64,000 bases of DNA from Caballeronia ptereochthonis (GTDB taxonomy: Bacteria; Pseudomonadota; Gammaproteobacteria; Burkholderiales; Burkholderiaceae). The notes under the pieces were generated by a model that saw only the letters and a list, made by a program, of their open reading frames with translations, ran no database searches and was not told the origin of the DNA. The position numbers and the translations under genes are program-made. The first letter of the stretch is position 1; each line of letters starts with the position of its first letter. This document shows, piece by piece, positions 52,410-61,335 of the stretch. The DNA is taken from assembly GCF_001545075.1 (NCBI RefSeq), contig NZ_FCOB02000016.1:62001-126000 (forward strand), in the 5' to 3' direction.

Positions 52410-53333
52410 TTAGTCGCGCTTCTTCGCGCGCGGATGCGCCGAGTCGTAAACGCGGGCGAGATGCTGAAAATCGAGCGACGTATAGACCTGCGTGGCCGTG
52501 ATGCTCGCGTGGCCGAGCAGTTCCTGCACCGCGCGCAGATCGCCGCTCGACTGCAGGACATGCGTCGCGAACGAATGGCGCAGCACGTGCGGATGCACGT
52601 TCGACGGAATGCCCGCTTGGAGCGCAAGGCGCTTCACGCGCTCGCGCACCACGCCGGGCGACATGCGGTTGCCGCGCACGGAGAGAAAAAGCGCATGCGG
52701 ATCGAGCCTGACGAAGTCGCCGCGCACGTCGATCCACGCGCGCAGCGCTTCGATCGCCTTCCTGCCGACCGGCACGGAGCGGCGGCGATTACCCTTGCCG
52801 AGCACGGTCACTTCCTCGTGCACGAGATCGAGCCAGCCTGCGGACCTGTGCTCCCTGGTATCGACGAAATAGACGTCGAGCCCGACCAGCTCCGCGAGCC
52901 GCAGGCCCGAGGAGTAGAAGAGTTCGAGCATCGCGTGATCGCGCAGCGCTTCGGGCGAGCCGGATTGCGGCGCATCCATGAGCGCCATGGCATCGTCGAC
53001 GGAAAGCGCCTTCGGCAGCGTTTTTTCGCGCTTGGGCGCGCGCACCGTCGCGACCGGATTCGCTGGCATCTCGACGCGCTCGGCGAGCCAGCGGTAGAAC
53101 GCGCGCCACGCCGACAGCCGGTGCGCGATCGAACGCGACGACAGCCCCGCCGCGTGCGCCCGCACGACCGCGCCGCGAATATCGGCGGCGGTGAGCGTCT
53201 GCAACGGACGGTCCTTGGCAAGCGCGCGCAGCTCGCTCAGCTCATGTGTGTAGCCGCGCAGCGTGTGCTCCGACAGACGCCGTTCGTGCTCGAGCATCGC
53301 GAGATAGGTGGCGATGGCGTCGGCGCTGTCCAT
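52410..53333 (-). CDS. xerC: Tyrosine recombinase XerC
   Basis: Resolves chromosome dimers at dif together with XerD. The 307-residue protein has a SAM-like N-domain (MLEHERRLSEHTLRGYTHELSELRALAKDRPLQTLTAADIRG) and a catalytic domain. The catalytic set is visible: arginine in SSGLRLAELVGLD, HVLRHSFATH, and LGHASITATQVYTSLDF with the nucleophilic tyrosine. It follows DUF484 as in many proteobacteria, and the dapF-DUF484-xerC order is conserved. Confidence 0.95.
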   Translation of the reverse strand: MDSADAIATYLAMLEHERRLSEHTLRGYTHELSELRALAKDRPLQTLTAADIRGAVVRAHAAGLSSRSIAHRLSAWRAFYRWLAERVEMPANPVATVRAPKREKTLPKALSVDDAMALMDAPQSGSPEALRDHAMLELFYSSGLRLAELVGLDVYFVDTREHRSAGWLDLVHEEVTVLGKGNRRRSVPVGRKAIEALRAWIDVRGDFVRLDPHALFLSVRGNRMSPGVVRERVKRLALQAGIPSNVHPHVLRHSFATHVLQSSGDLRAVQELLGHASITATQVYTSLDFQHLARVYDSAHPRAKKRD

Positions 53334-53355
53334 TTTCGATGTGGTCGCTCGTTGC

Positions 53356-54075
53356 TCAGTGCGGCAGCAGGCGCGAGAGCGCCGCGCTCGCGAGCGCGCC
53401 GATCTGCGTCAGGAAGTCGGTGGCCATGCCGTCGTGGAAGCGCCGCGGATCGGGCGAGCCCATCACGAGCAGGCCGAAGCTTGGCGCATCGGGGCCGGTT
53501 TGCGGATCGCGCAAGGCGATGAGCGCGACGGATTCAACCTGGCGTTCCGTGTCGGGGGGCCCTTCGCTCGGCGCGACCGTCGCCGTTGCCGAGTTCGCGG
53601 CGCCGAGCCACTGCGCGGCGGCGAAGCCCGAATTCGCGCCGCAGTACGGTGCGGTGAGGCTGTTCGCGAAAATGCGCACTTCCTCTCCCACCTGGCGCGC
53701 GAAGTCCGCCTGTCGATAAGCTTCGTCGATGTCCCACACGCGCAGCGCGGCGTGCGGCACGTCGAATACTTCGCACAAGCCTCTGCTGATGGTGGCGGGC
53801 AACGCGTACGGGTCGCGCTGGGAAATCACGCGCACGGTCCAGCGGCTGAACTTGGTCGAGATGCTGTCGTTTTCGTGGCCATAGCGCAGCAACTCGGCCA
53901 GACGCCGCTCGAGCTGCTTGTTCTTTTCGCGCAGCATTTCCATCTGGCGCTCCTGCAGCGACACGGCGGCCTTGCCGTGCGGATTCGAGAGCCGGATGGT
54001 GCCGAGCAGCTCCGCGTGCTCGACGAAGAAATCGGGGTTGTCGAGCAGGTAGTCGGCGACTTCGCGTGGATTCAT
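53356..54075 (-). CDS. DUF484-family protein
   Basis: 239-residue protein of the DUF484 family, a GAF-like cytoplasmic domain of unknown function that is regularly encoded between dapF and xerC. The N-terminus MNPREVADYLLDNPDFFVEHAELLGTIRLSNPHGKAAVSLQERQMEMLREKNKQLERRL shows the conserved LxxxPxFF and a coiled coil. The GAF-like part contains FGLLVMGSPDPRRFHDGMATDFLTQIGALASAAL. A possible role in cell-cycle or recombination control rests only on the conserved neighbourhood. Confidence 0.92.
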   Translation of the reverse strand: MNPREVADYLLDNPDFFVEHAELLGTIRLSNPHGKAAVSLQERQMEMLREKNKQLERRLAELLRYGHENDSISTKFSRWTVRVISQRDPYALPATISRGLCEVFDVPHAALRVWDIDEAYRQADFARQVGEEVRIFANSLTAPYCGANSGFAAAQWLGAANSATATVAPSEGPPDTERQVESVALIALRDPQTGPDAPSFGLLVMGSPDPRRFHDGMATDFLTQIGALASAALSRLLPH

Positions 54076-54091
54076 GGTGATGTGTATGGCG

Positions 54092-54964
54092 TTAGACGAT
54101 GCGGTCGAGCTCGATCTCGCCCTCGAAGACCGTCGCGGCGGGCCCGGCCATGAAGAGCGCGGAGGATCCGTCGCGCGCGCCGTCCCAGCTGATCGTGAGC
54201 GTGCCGCCGTGCGTCTCGACGCGCACGGGCGTGTCGAGCAGGCCGCGGCGGATGCCCGCGGCCACCGCCGCGCACGCGCCCGTGCCGCAGGCGAGCGTTT
54301 CGCCCGCGCCGCGCTCGTAGACGCGCAGCTTGACCGAATGGCGATCGACGATCTGCATGAAACCCGCGTTCACGCGCTTCGGAAAGCGCGCGTGGCGCTC
54401 GATCAGCGGGCCTTCCGTCAGCACGGGATACGTCTCGACGTCGTCGACGACCTGCACCGCGTGCGGATTGCCCATCGATACGACGGAAATCCAGCGCGTT
54501 TCACCGTTCACGTCGAGCGGCCAGAGCGTGTCGTTGCCTTGCCGGCGCCCTTCGAGGCCTTGCGCGTCGAACGGCACTTCCGGCGGATCGAAGACAGGCG
54601 TGCTCATGTCGACGACGACCTCGCCGTTCTCCTGCATCGTCAGCGTGATGATGCCGTTTTGCACCTGTACGCGTACGCTCGATGCGTCGGTCAGCCGACG
54701 ATCGCGCACGAACTTCACGAAGCAGCGCGCGCCGTTGCCGCAATGCTCGACCTCGCCGCCATCGCAGTTGAAGATGCGGTACTTGAAGTCGACGCCGCCG
54801 ATCGTGGGCCTTTCCACGAGCAGCAGCTGATCCGCGCCCACGCCGAAATGGCGGTTCGCGAGCGCGCGCACCTGCTCGGGGCTCAGATCGAGCGCCTGCG
54901 TGTAGCCGTCGAGCACGACGAAGTCGTTGCCCGCGCCTTGCATTTTCGTGAATTTGAGTTTCAT
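54092..54964 (-). CDS. dapF: Diaminopimelate epimerase
   Basis: Converts LL- to meso-diaminopimelate for lysine and peptidoglycan. The 290-residue protein begins [19 protein letters not shown]. The two catalytic cysteines lie in [22 protein letters not shown] (the CGNGAR motif) and [21 protein letters not shown]. The ATG at 54964 is chosen; the frame continues upstream across lpxL but that part is not DapF. It lies 16 bases before DUF484 and about 50 bases after lpxL. Confidence 0.96.
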   Translation of the reverse strand: MKLKFTKMQGAGNDFVVLDGYTQALDLSPEQVRALANRHFGVGADQLLLVERPTIGGVDFKYRIFNCDGGEVEHCGNGARCFVKFVRDRRLTDASSVRVQVQNGIITLTMQENGEVVVDMSTPVFDPPEVPFDAQGLEGRRQGNDTLWPLDVNGETRWISVVSMGNPHAVQVVDDVETYPVLTEGPLIERHARFPKRVNAGFMQIVDRHSVKLRVYERGAGETLACGTGACAAVAAGIRRGLLDTPVRVETHGGTLTISWDGARDGSSALFMAGPAATVFEGEIELDRIV

Positions 54965-55014
54965 GGCCGCTATTGTATGTGACCCGTCACGTCGCGTTTC
55001 GCGCCGCTCACGCC

Positions 55015-55899
55015 TCAATAAAAGCTCGGCTCGCCCGGAGGCCGCGTCTTGAAGCGCTTGTGCACCCAGTAATATTGCTCCGGCATGTGCGGAATCTGCT
55101 CTTCCAGGAACGCGTTCATGCGGCGCGCGTCGGCTTCGTCGTCGCCGGTCGGGTAGTTGTCCCAGGGCTCGAAGATCTTGAGCCGATAGCCCTTGTAGTT
55201 CGGCAGCACCTCGCCGATGAACGGCACGACCTGCGCGCGGCCCGTCTTCGCGAGCCGGCCGACGGCGGTCAGCGTGCACGTCGGGATGCCGAAGAACGGC
55301 ACGAACGTGGAGTTGCGCATGCCGTAATCCATGTCCGCGCCGAGCATCACGGGCTTGCGGTCGCGCAGCCAGCGCAGCACGATGCGCGCGCTGTCGGCGC
55401 GGCTCGCCATGTCCGCACCGAAGCGGGCGCGCTGGGTCTTCGCCAGTTCCTCGATCTGCGGATTCGAGAACGGCTGATACAGCGAGCCGCACTGCCGATG
55501 CAGCGAGTAATTGAGGAAGATCGAGCCCGCCTCGATGCCGACGAAGTGCAGGCCGAGAAACAGCGTGGGCGGCAGATCTGGATCGGTGAGATCGACGGCG
55601 CTGTCCACTTCGATCAGCTTTTCGAGCTTTTTCGCCGAGCCGAACCATTGCACGCTGCGCTCCACGTAGCTGCGGATCGCGTGCCGGAAGTGCTTCTGCG
55701 CGATGTCCTCGCGCTTCTCGTCGGACCACTCCGGGAAGCAGAGCTTCAGGTTTGTATGGACGATGCGCTTGCGGCGGCTCGGAATCTGATAGAGCAGCCA
55801 GCCGAGGCCGTCGCCGAAACGGGCGGTGATGCCGTAAGGGATGATCGCCAGGAACTTGAGGAACCCGATCGCGAGCGCCACGCCGATGCGCCCTAGCAT
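55015..55899 (-). CDS. lpxL: Lipid A late acyltransferase (LpxL/HtrB family)
   Basis: Inner-membrane acyltransferase that adds a secondary acyl chain to Kdo-lipid IVA. The 294-residue protein has a membrane anchor at the N-terminus and the family motifs [14 protein letters not shown] (HxxxxE-type acyl-transfer motif), [108 protein letters not shown]. The closing [12 protein letters not shown] block is typical. It is divergent from metK and first in the lpxL-dapF-DUF484-xerC-rlmI string. Confidence 0.93.
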   Translation of the reverse strand: MLGRIGVALAIGFLKFLAIIPYGITARFGDGLGWLLYQIPSRRKRIVHTNLKLCFPEWSDEKREDIAQKHFRHAIRSYVERSVQWFGSAKKLEKLIEVDSAVDLTDPDLPPTLFLGLHFVGIEAGSIFLNYSLHRQCGSLYQPFSNPQIEELAKTQRARFGADMASRADSARIVLRWLRDRKPVMLGADMDYGMRNSTFVPFFGIPTCTLTAVGRLAKTGRAQVVPFIGEVLPNYKGYRLKIFEPWDNYPTGDDEADARRMNAFLEEQIPHMPEQYYWVHKRFKTRPPGEPSFY

Positions 55900-55999
55900 G
55901 ATGTGCTCCAGCGTACGGACTGTCGGCCGCTATGAACGGATGATTGGGATGGGGCGAATGGCGACAAGCGTTCGGCTCTGTGAAATCGAGGGAAACCGG

Positions 56000-56005
56000 T
56001 ATAAT
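56000..56005 (+). promoter_or_regulatory. metK promoter -10
   Basis: A perfect TATAAT at 56000-56005. A -35 near 55977-55982 is weak. Transcription from here would give a leader of about 165 bases before metK. Confidence 0.7.
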
Positions 56006-56010
56006 AAAAC

Positions 56011-56178
56011 CTTCGCCGAGTTAATGGACAACTTGCGGGGCGAAGCAGGCCGGAGTCTTCATGTGTTATATGAAGGCGCTGGCCTGGAAAATTGACATCC
56101 GCTAAAGCGTCGCCGCTTCAGACTCCGAACGAAGTCGGCTACGTGAATAACAACCGTACTCAACTGGAGTCTGAAGCG
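56011..56178 (+). promoter_or_regulatory. Structured metK leader with a 13-bp stem that hides the Shine-Dalgarno site
   Basis: The leader holds several exact inverted repeats. 56011-56017 pairs with 56039-56045 (CTTCGCC/GGCGAAG) and 56057-56062 with 56070-56075 (CTTCAT/ATGAAG). The third is a perfect 13-bp repeat, CGCTTCAGACTCC (56114-56126) with GGAGTCTGAAGCG (56166-56178), which covers the GGAG ribosome-binding site and the first base of the metK GTG start. A short hairpin AAGCG/CGCTT (56105-56109/56114-56118) competes for the same 5' strand. This two-state layout fits a translational switch. It does not match the SAM riboswitch classes I know; I cannot name it. Confidence 0.7.
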
Positions 56179-57365
56179 TGTCGAACGACTATCTCTTTAC
56201 TTCCGAATCCGTTTCCGAAGGCCACCCGGACAAGGTCGCCGATCAAATCTCCGACGCCATCCTCGACGCCATCCTGTCGCAGGACAAGTATTCGCGCGTC
56301 GCGGCGGAAACGCTCTGCAACACCGGTCTGGTCGTCCTCGCGGGCGAAATCACGACCACGGCCAACGTCGATTACATCCAGGTTGCCCGCGACACCATCA
56401 AGCGCATCGGTTACGACAACACCGACTTCGGCATCGACTATCGCGGCTGCGCGGTGCTCGTCGCTTACGACAAGCAATCGCCGGATATCGCGCAAGGCGT
56501 GAACAAGGCGCATGACGACAATCTCGATCAGGGCGCCGGCGACCAGGGCCTCATGTTCGGCTATGCCTGCGACGAAACGCCCGAGCTGATGCCGCTGCCG
56601 ATCCACCTTTCGCACCGTCTGGTCGAGCGCCAGGCGAACCTGCGCCGCGACGGCCGCCTGCCTTGGCTGCGCCCGGACGCGAAGTCGCAAGTCACCGTGC
56701 GCTACGTGGACGGCAAGGCGCATTCGATCGACACCGTCGTGCTCTCGACGCAGCACTCGCCGGACATCGACCTGCCGCAGCTGCGCGAAGCGGTGATCGA
56801 GGAAGTCATCAAGCCGACGCTGCCGAAGGAGCTCATCAAGGGCGACATCAAGTTCCTGGTGAACCCGACGGGGCGCTTCGTCATCGGCGGTCCGCAAGGG
56901 GACTGCGGCCTGACGGGCCGCAAGATCATCGTCGATACGTACGGCGGCGCGGCTCCTCACGGCGGCGGCGCGTTCTCCGGCAAGGATCCGTCGAAGGTGG
57001 ACCGCTCGGCGGCTTACGCCGGCCGTTACGTCGCGAAGAACATCGTCGCCGCGGGTCTCGCATCGCGCGCGCTGATTCAGGTTTCGTACGCGATCGGCGT
57101 GGCGCGCCCGACATCGGTGATGGTCAACACGTTTGGCACGGGCCGCGTGTCGGACGCCGAGATCACGAAGCTCGTGCTCGAGCACTTCGATCTGCGTCCG
57201 AAGGGCATCATCCAGATGCTCGACCTGCTGCGCCCGATCTACGAAAAAACGGCGGCATACGGCCACTTCGGCCGCGAAGAGCCGGAATTTTCGTGGGAAG
57301 CCGCTGACAAGGCGCTCGCGCTCGCCGAAGCGGCCGGCACGGAACCGGTGGCGAGCGTCGCGTAA
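56178..57365 (+). CDS. metK: S-adenosylmethionine synthetase
   Basis: Makes SAM from methionine and ATP. Start is GTG at 56178, giving [33 protein letters not shown]. Signature motifs are [24 protein letters not shown] and [55 protein letters not shown]. The 395 residues are normal. It is monocistronic, ended by a terminator at 57391-57423. It is divergent from lpxL. The structured leader suggests feedback control of translation. Confidence 0.97.
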   Translation: MSNDYLFTSESVSEGHPDKVADQISDAILDAILSQDKYSRVAAETLCNTGLVVLAGEITTTANVDYIQVARDTIKRIGYDNTDFGIDYRGCAVLVAYDKQSPDIAQGVNKAHDDNLDQGAGDQGLMFGYACDETPELMPLPIHLSHRLVERQANLRRDGRLPWLRPDAKSQVTVRYVDGKAHSIDTVVLSTQHSPDIDLPQLREAVIEEVIKPTLPKELIKGDIKFLVNPTGRFVIGGPQGDCGLTGRKIIVDTYGGAAPHGGGAFSGKDPSKVDRSAAYAGRYVAKNIVAAGLASRALIQVSYAIGVARPTSVMVNTFGTGRVSDAEITKLVLEHFDLRPKGIIQMLDLLRPIYEKTAAYGHFGREEPEFSWEAADKALALAEAAGTEPVASVA

Positions 57366-57390
57366 CGCCATCGGCTGAACGGCAGGACGA

Positions 57391-57423
57391 AAACCGGCAG
57401 GCGTTGCGCTTGCCGGTTTTTTT
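57391..57423 (+). terminator. Intrinsic terminator after metK
   Basis: AAACCGGCA (57391-57399) pairs with TGCCGGTTT (57411-57419) with a T run to 57423, 25 bases after the metK stop. Confidence 0.9.
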
Positions 57424-57488
57424 ATGCGCACGCGGCGCGTTTCTTGCGGTCCGGTTGGACAGCGAATCGGATTATCCGCGGAGCCGCC

Positions 57489-58586
57489 ATGCCGTACGAA
57501 ACGCTTCTTTCTCCCGTCACGATCGGCAATCTCGAACTGCCGAATCGCGTCGTGATGGCGCCGCTCGCACGCCGTCGCGCGTCGCAGCCGGGCAACGTGC
57601 CCACCGAAATGGACGCCCACTACTACGTGCAACGCGCGAGCGCCGGGCTGATCGTCACCGAACCCGCGCAAATCTCACCGCGAGGCCAGGGCGACCTGGC
57701 CACGCCGGGTACTCACTCGGACGCGCAGGAAGCAGGCTGGAAAAGCATCGCCGGCGCGGTGCACGCGCGACAGGGACGCATTGCGCTGCACTTGTGGCAT
57801 GCGGGGCGCATGTCGCATCGGCGCTTGCAGGAGGATGGCGCGCCGCCCGTCGCGCCCTCCGCGATCCGTGCGCGCGGCGCGAAGGTGGTCGTGCAGGCGG
57901 ACGACGGCACGCTCGATCTCGTCGATGCGGATGATCCTCGTCCTCTCGAAACGGATGAGATAGCTGGAATCGTGCTCCAGTACGTCGATGCTGCGCACCG
58001 CGCCGCTCGCGCGGGCTTCGACATGATCGAGATCGATGCCGCGAACGGCTATCTGCTGCATCAGTTCATGGCGACCGGCACGAACCGGCGCACCGATGAG
58101 TATGGCGGCAGCGTCGAAAACCGCGTACGGCTCGTTGTCGAGGTGATGGAAGCGGTATCAGGCGTGATCGGCGCGAATCGCGTCGGGATTCGCCTGTCGC
58201 CGGGGTTCACGGGCGCCGATATCGAGGACGACGAAGCACCGGAATCGTCACTGCGTCTGGCCGAAGAGCTGAAACGCATCGGCATCGTGTATGTGCAACT
58301 GGCCGAAGCCGACGACGACCTTCGCCGCGCCCTGCGCGATGCTTACGACGGCGCGATCATCGCGTCCGGCGACTGGACGGCTCGGGAAGCGAATGCGCGC
58401 ATCGAACGCCGCGAAGCCGATGCCGCGGCATTCGGCCGCGCATTCGTCGCGAACCCTGATCTGGTGGAGCGTTTGAAGACCGGTACGCCGCTGGCCGAAC
58501 CCGATCCGGTCACGTTCAACGGCGGCGAAAAGGGTGACACGGACTATCCGGCGCCGGATGAAGCGCAAGGAAACCGAAACGATTAG
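57489..58586 (+). CDS. Old yellow enzyme / N-ethylmaleimide-reductase-like FMN protein with altered active site
   Basis: 365-residue FMN-dependent alkene-reductase family TIM barrel. The ATG at 57489 gives MPYETLLSPVTIGNLELPNRVVMAPLARRRASQPGNVPTEMDAHYYVQRASAGLIVTEPAQISPRGQGDLATPGTHSDAQEAGWK, and GRIALHLWHAGRMSH, RRTDEYGGSVENRVRLVVEV and AFGRAFVANPDLVERLKTGTPL follow. In the substrate-binding motif that normally reads EIHxAHGYLL or EIHGANGYLL, this protein has EIDAANGYLLHQF. The first conserved histidine is Asp183 and the second position is Asn186, while the proton-donor tyrosine is kept. Activity on classical enone substrates is therefore uncertain. Confidence 0.88.
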   Translation: MPYETLLSPVTIGNLELPNRVVMAPLARRRASQPGNVPTEMDAHYYVQRASAGLIVTEPAQISPRGQGDLATPGTHSDAQEAGWKSIAGAVHARQGRIALHLWHAGRMSHRRLQEDGAPPVAPSAIRARGAKVVVQADDGTLDLVDADDPRPLETDEIAGIVLQYVDAAHRAARAGFDMIEIDAANGYLLHQFMATGTNRRTDEYGGSVENRVRLVVEVMEAVSGVIGANRVGIRLSPGFTGADIEDDEAPESSLRLAEELKRIGIVYVQLAEADDDLRRALRDAYDGAIIASGDWTAREANARIERREADAAAFGRAFVANPDLVERLKTGTPLAEPDPVTFNGGEKGDTDYPAPDEAQGNRND

Positions 58587-58595
58587 CGCGCACGT

Positions 58596-58946
58596 TCAAC
58601 GCGCGGCGAACGCGTACCAGCCGGCGCTGCTGGTCGACAAACGGCGCGGACGGCGGCTCGTCAGCGCGGCGGCCTTCGGCTTGGGCGACGGCGCGCGCAA
58701 CTGCGTCGGACGCCGCAACAGCGCCCGCAACGACACCCCGCGCGATGCCGTACGCGCGCGAAGGCTGAAGAAGAAACCGCGGAACCACGACCGGATGCCA
58801 TCCACCGGATGCACGTGCTTCAACTGCTCGGCGAGCAACTGGGTGCGGGCGGAGTGATGGCGCAACGCGCGGATCATGCCGCGGCGGGCGGGACGTGCGG
58901 CGCGCGCGGCAGCACGAGTAAGGCCGATAGCGATTCGGTGGTTCAT
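58596..58946 (-). CDS. Arginine-rich hypothetical protein
   Basis: Possible 116-residue protein rich in Arg and Ala (MNHRIAIGLTRAAARAARPARRGMIRALRHHSARTQLLAEQLKHVHPVDGIRSWFRGFFFSLR). It is convergent with the OYE gene. No ribosome-binding site is obvious before the ATG at 58946, and no domain is recognised, so it may not be real. The stretch QLLAEQLKHVHPVDGIRSWFRGFFFSLR looks protein-like. Confidence 0.4.
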   Translation of the reverse strand: MNHRIAIGLTRAAARAARPARRGMIRALRHHSARTQLLAEQLKHVHPVDGIRSWFRGFFFSLRARTASRGVSLRALLRRPTQLRAPSPKPKAAALTSRRPRRLSTSSAGWYAFAAR

Positions 58947-59261
58947 GTCAGCGGAAAGGTCGGTTGCGTGGAAGCAAACTCGACGATAGTCGTCTCAAAA
59001 ATAGCGTTCAAGGAATTCGATTCAACTCGATTCGCCAAGTTGCACCAAATTGACGCGGCCAATGTACAAGACCTTTATTACCCGGGTAAGTCCGCGTTTT
59101 CCCTGCGTTTTTATGAAGCGGCTGCTGATGAATATGCAGCGATGCCAGCTCGCGCGGGCCTTTGCGCGGCGCCGGATTTACAATCCCCGTATTCGCCCCA
59201 ATTCCGGATATAGCGTCGACGGCATGAATCCATTCGAAAGCCGCTGGGCGCACCAACTGAA
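58947..59261. other. Intergenic region before the PhyH gene
   Basis: About 315 bases. It should contain the promoter of the PhyH-family gene. Short plus-strand frames such as 59050-59283 have no ribosome-binding site or family match. Confidence 0.5.
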
Positions 59262-60038
59262 ATGTCTGATCAAAACTCGCTGAAATCGAAGAAAGAGCAG
59301 GTGCACGAGCTGCGCGAAACGGGCTTCGTCGTCGTGAAGGGGCTCGTCGCGAATGACCGTTGCGATGCCATGCGCGAGGTGGCGCGGCAACAACTCGCCG
59401 AAGCGGCCGCGCCGGTCGAGTTCGAAGCCGACCTGAAATATCCCGGCGCGCCCGATTCGAAAGACGCGCCCGGTGGCCATACCGTGCGCCGCCTGCTCGA
59501 CGCCTACGCGCGGCATCCGCTGTTCGCGGAGTTCGCGACCTCGCCCGAAGTGCGCGGCTGGATGGAGCTCTATTTCGGCGAGACGCCGTACCTTTCGCGC
59601 GCGCATCACAACTGCACGATGACGAAGCACCCGGCGTACGGCAGCTTGACCGGCTGGCATCGCGACGTGCGCTATTGGGCGTTCGAGCGCGACGATCTGG
59701 TTTCCGCGTGGCTCGCGCTCGGCGACGAGACGGTCGATAACGGCGCGCTGTGGTTCGTGCCGGCATCGCACAAGCTGCCGTTCACGTCCGATCGCTTCGA
59801 CGAGGCGAAATTCTTCCGCTCCGATCTGCCCGAGAACGCCGCGCTGATCCGCACGGCGGTGTCGCCCGAACTGGAGCCGGGCGACGTGGTGTTCTTTCAT
59901 TGCAATACGCTGCACTCGGCGGGCAAGAATCTCACCGATCAGGTGAAGTTCTCGCTCGTCTTCACGTATCGCGGCGCGAGCAACGCGGCGCTGCCCGGCA
60001 CGCGTTCGGCGTCGAAGCCCGAAGTGCCGCTGGTCTGA
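59262..60038 (+). CDS. Phytanoyl-CoA dioxygenase (PhyH) family protein
   Basis: 258-residue Fe(II)/2-oxoglutarate dioxygenase fold. The iron-binding facial triad is visible: HxD in LTGWHRDVRYWAF (His and Asp) and the distal histidine in DVVFFHCNTLHSAGKNLTD. A 2-oxoglutarate-binding Arg/Ser region (FSLVFTYRGASN) follows. NGALWFVPASHKLPF is typical of the PhyH family. Substrate is unknown; members act on lipids, ectoine, halogenation or antibiotic precursors. It stands alone between intergenic regions and gives no pathway hint. Confidence 0.88.
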   Translation: MSDQNSLKSKKEQVHELRETGFVVVKGLVANDRCDAMREVARQQLAEAAAPVEFEADLKYPGAPDSKDAPGGHTVRRLLDAYARHPLFAEFATSPEVRGWMELYFGETPYLSRAHHNCTMTKHPAYGSLTGWHRDVRYWAFERDDLVSAWLALGDETVDNGALWFVPASHKLPFTSDRFDEAKFFRSDLPENAALIRTAVSPELEPGDVVFFHCNTLHSAGKNLTDQVKFSLVFTYRGASNAALPGTRSASKPEVPLV

Positions 60039-60050
60039 CGTTTCGGCGTT

Positions 60051-60254
60051 TCAGCGTTTCGAGGGAATCGCCAGGCCGATCAGGCCCGCGAGCGTCGCGA
60101 CGATCCCGCCCGCGATCAGCCAGATGGTCTTGTTCGTGGGCGAGCCCGTGAAGAAGCGTGCGACGTCGTTGGATAACGAATGAAACGACTGGCCGCCGAA
60201 ATAGAGCAGCACAATGCCGCCAACCAGCAGCGCAACGGAAATCGCTCGGGTCAT
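60051..60254 (-). CDS. DUF3185-family small membrane protein
   Basis: 67 residues with two membrane helices (AISVALLVGGIVLLYFGGQSF and TIWLIAGGIVATLAGLIGLAI), separated by a loop with SLSNDVARFFTGSPTNK. This matches the DUF3185 pattern. Function unknown. It is convergent with the PhyH gene and lies 32 bases downstream of the MscS gene on the same strand, so both may be co-transcribed. Confidence 0.85.
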   Translation of the reverse strand: MTRAISVALLVGGIVLLYFGGQSFHSLSNDVARFFTGSPTNKTIWLIAGGIVATLAGLIGLAIPSKR

Positions 60255-60286
60255 GAGGTGGTCTCGTTTCTGAAAGGCGCGTCAGG

Positions 60287-61111
60287 TTAGCTGGTCTGAA
60301 CGGGCGCGTCCACTGGGGCCGCGGGCGCCGGCTCGCGCGTCAACGGCTGGATCTTGCGCAGCAGATCGGCCTGCACGGTCTGATGATCGCTCGCGCGTGT
60401 CCACGCGCCGAGATTGAACTTGACGCCGGTATCGGTGTAATCGGTCACCGCGACCCACGGCGCCGACGGCCCGTCCTGCACGATGCGCGGATCGTCGCTC
60501 ATCAGCCTGCGCAATTCTCCGAGCACGTGTTCGACCTTCAGCCCGTGCTGCGCCTGAAAGTTGATGACGACGCGCCGGCGTTCGTTCGCGCTGTAGTTGG
60601 TCACCGGGTTCGCCCAGATCGTGCTGTTCGGCACGTACATGGCGATGCCGTCGGCCTTCGTGAGGCGCGTGGTGAAGAGTCCGATCTCGTTTACGGTGCC
60701 GGCCGTCGTGCCGATGCCTTCGATGTAGTCGCCGACGCGAAACGGCCGCAGCAGCAACAGCATCAAGCCGGCCGCGATGTTCTGCAGCGTGCCCTGCAGC
60801 GCGAGACCGATGGCGAGGCCGGCGGCGCCGAGCACGGTCAGGATGCTTGCCGCCGCGATGCCGAACTTGCCGAGCGCAGCCACGATGGCGACGACGCGGA
60901 TCGCCCACATCGCGAGGCTGACGAGTATCGGCGTGAGCGTGGCGTCGACGTTGGTGCGGGCGAGCGTGCGACGCAGCGCGTTCGCGACCGCGTTCGAGAT
61001 CCACCATCCAACGGCGACGATGATGATCGCAAGCAGGAGGTCGACGCCGTAAGTGACCGCGATGGCGGAAATGGTGTCGTAGGTGGGTCGCAGTCTGTCG
61101 ATTGGGTCCAT
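60287..61111 (-). CDS. Mechanosensitive ion channel of the MscS family
   Basis: 274-residue small-conductance channel. The pore-lining helix is ILTVLGAAGLAIGLALQGTLQNIAAGLMLLLLRPFRVGDYIEG, with the Gly/Ala packing typical of MscS TM3. The beta domain follows (GTVNEIGLFTTRLTKADGIAMYVPNSTIWANPVTNYSANERRRVVINF). Three membrane segments precede about residue 115. It releases solutes upon hypo-osmotic shock. ATG at 61111. Confidence 0.94.
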   Translation of the reverse strand: MDPIDRLRPTYDTISAIAVTYGVDLLLAIIIVAVGWWISNAVANALRRTLARTNVDATLTPILVSLAMWAIRVVAIVAALGKFGIAAASILTVLGAAGLAIGLALQGTLQNIAAGLMLLLLRPFRVGDYIEGIGTTAGTVNEIGLFTTRLTKADGIAMYVPNSTIWANPVTNYSANERRRVVINFQAQHGLKVEHVLGELRRLMSDDPRIVQDGPSAPWVAVTDYTDTGVKFNLGAWTRASDHQTVQADLLRKIQPLTREPAPAAPVDAPVQTS

Positions 61112-61335
61112 CGGTCAAGCTCCTTCATACGGAATCTGCATTGGTCCGGGTTCGTGCCCGATCGTTCCTTTGCCGGCTGTTCGGCCGGGTGCCGAATAGC
61201 GGGACGGCAGAGCGGCCCGTGCGCGCTCCGCCCGGATTGGCTTACCATTGACGCCCTTGGCAGGTGGCGTGCCCGTGTGCCCGCTGCCCTTCGGCCGCAA
61301 TCCGTTCAATTCGCAATCCGCAGAGGAATTCCGTC

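Noticed and set aside
56011..56178. Assigning the metK leader to a known SAM riboswitch class or to the SAH class seen at ahcY
   Set aside because: The conserved segments of the SAH element are absent here, and I could not match the SAM-I, II, III or SAM/SAH patterns by eye; left as an unnamed candidate.
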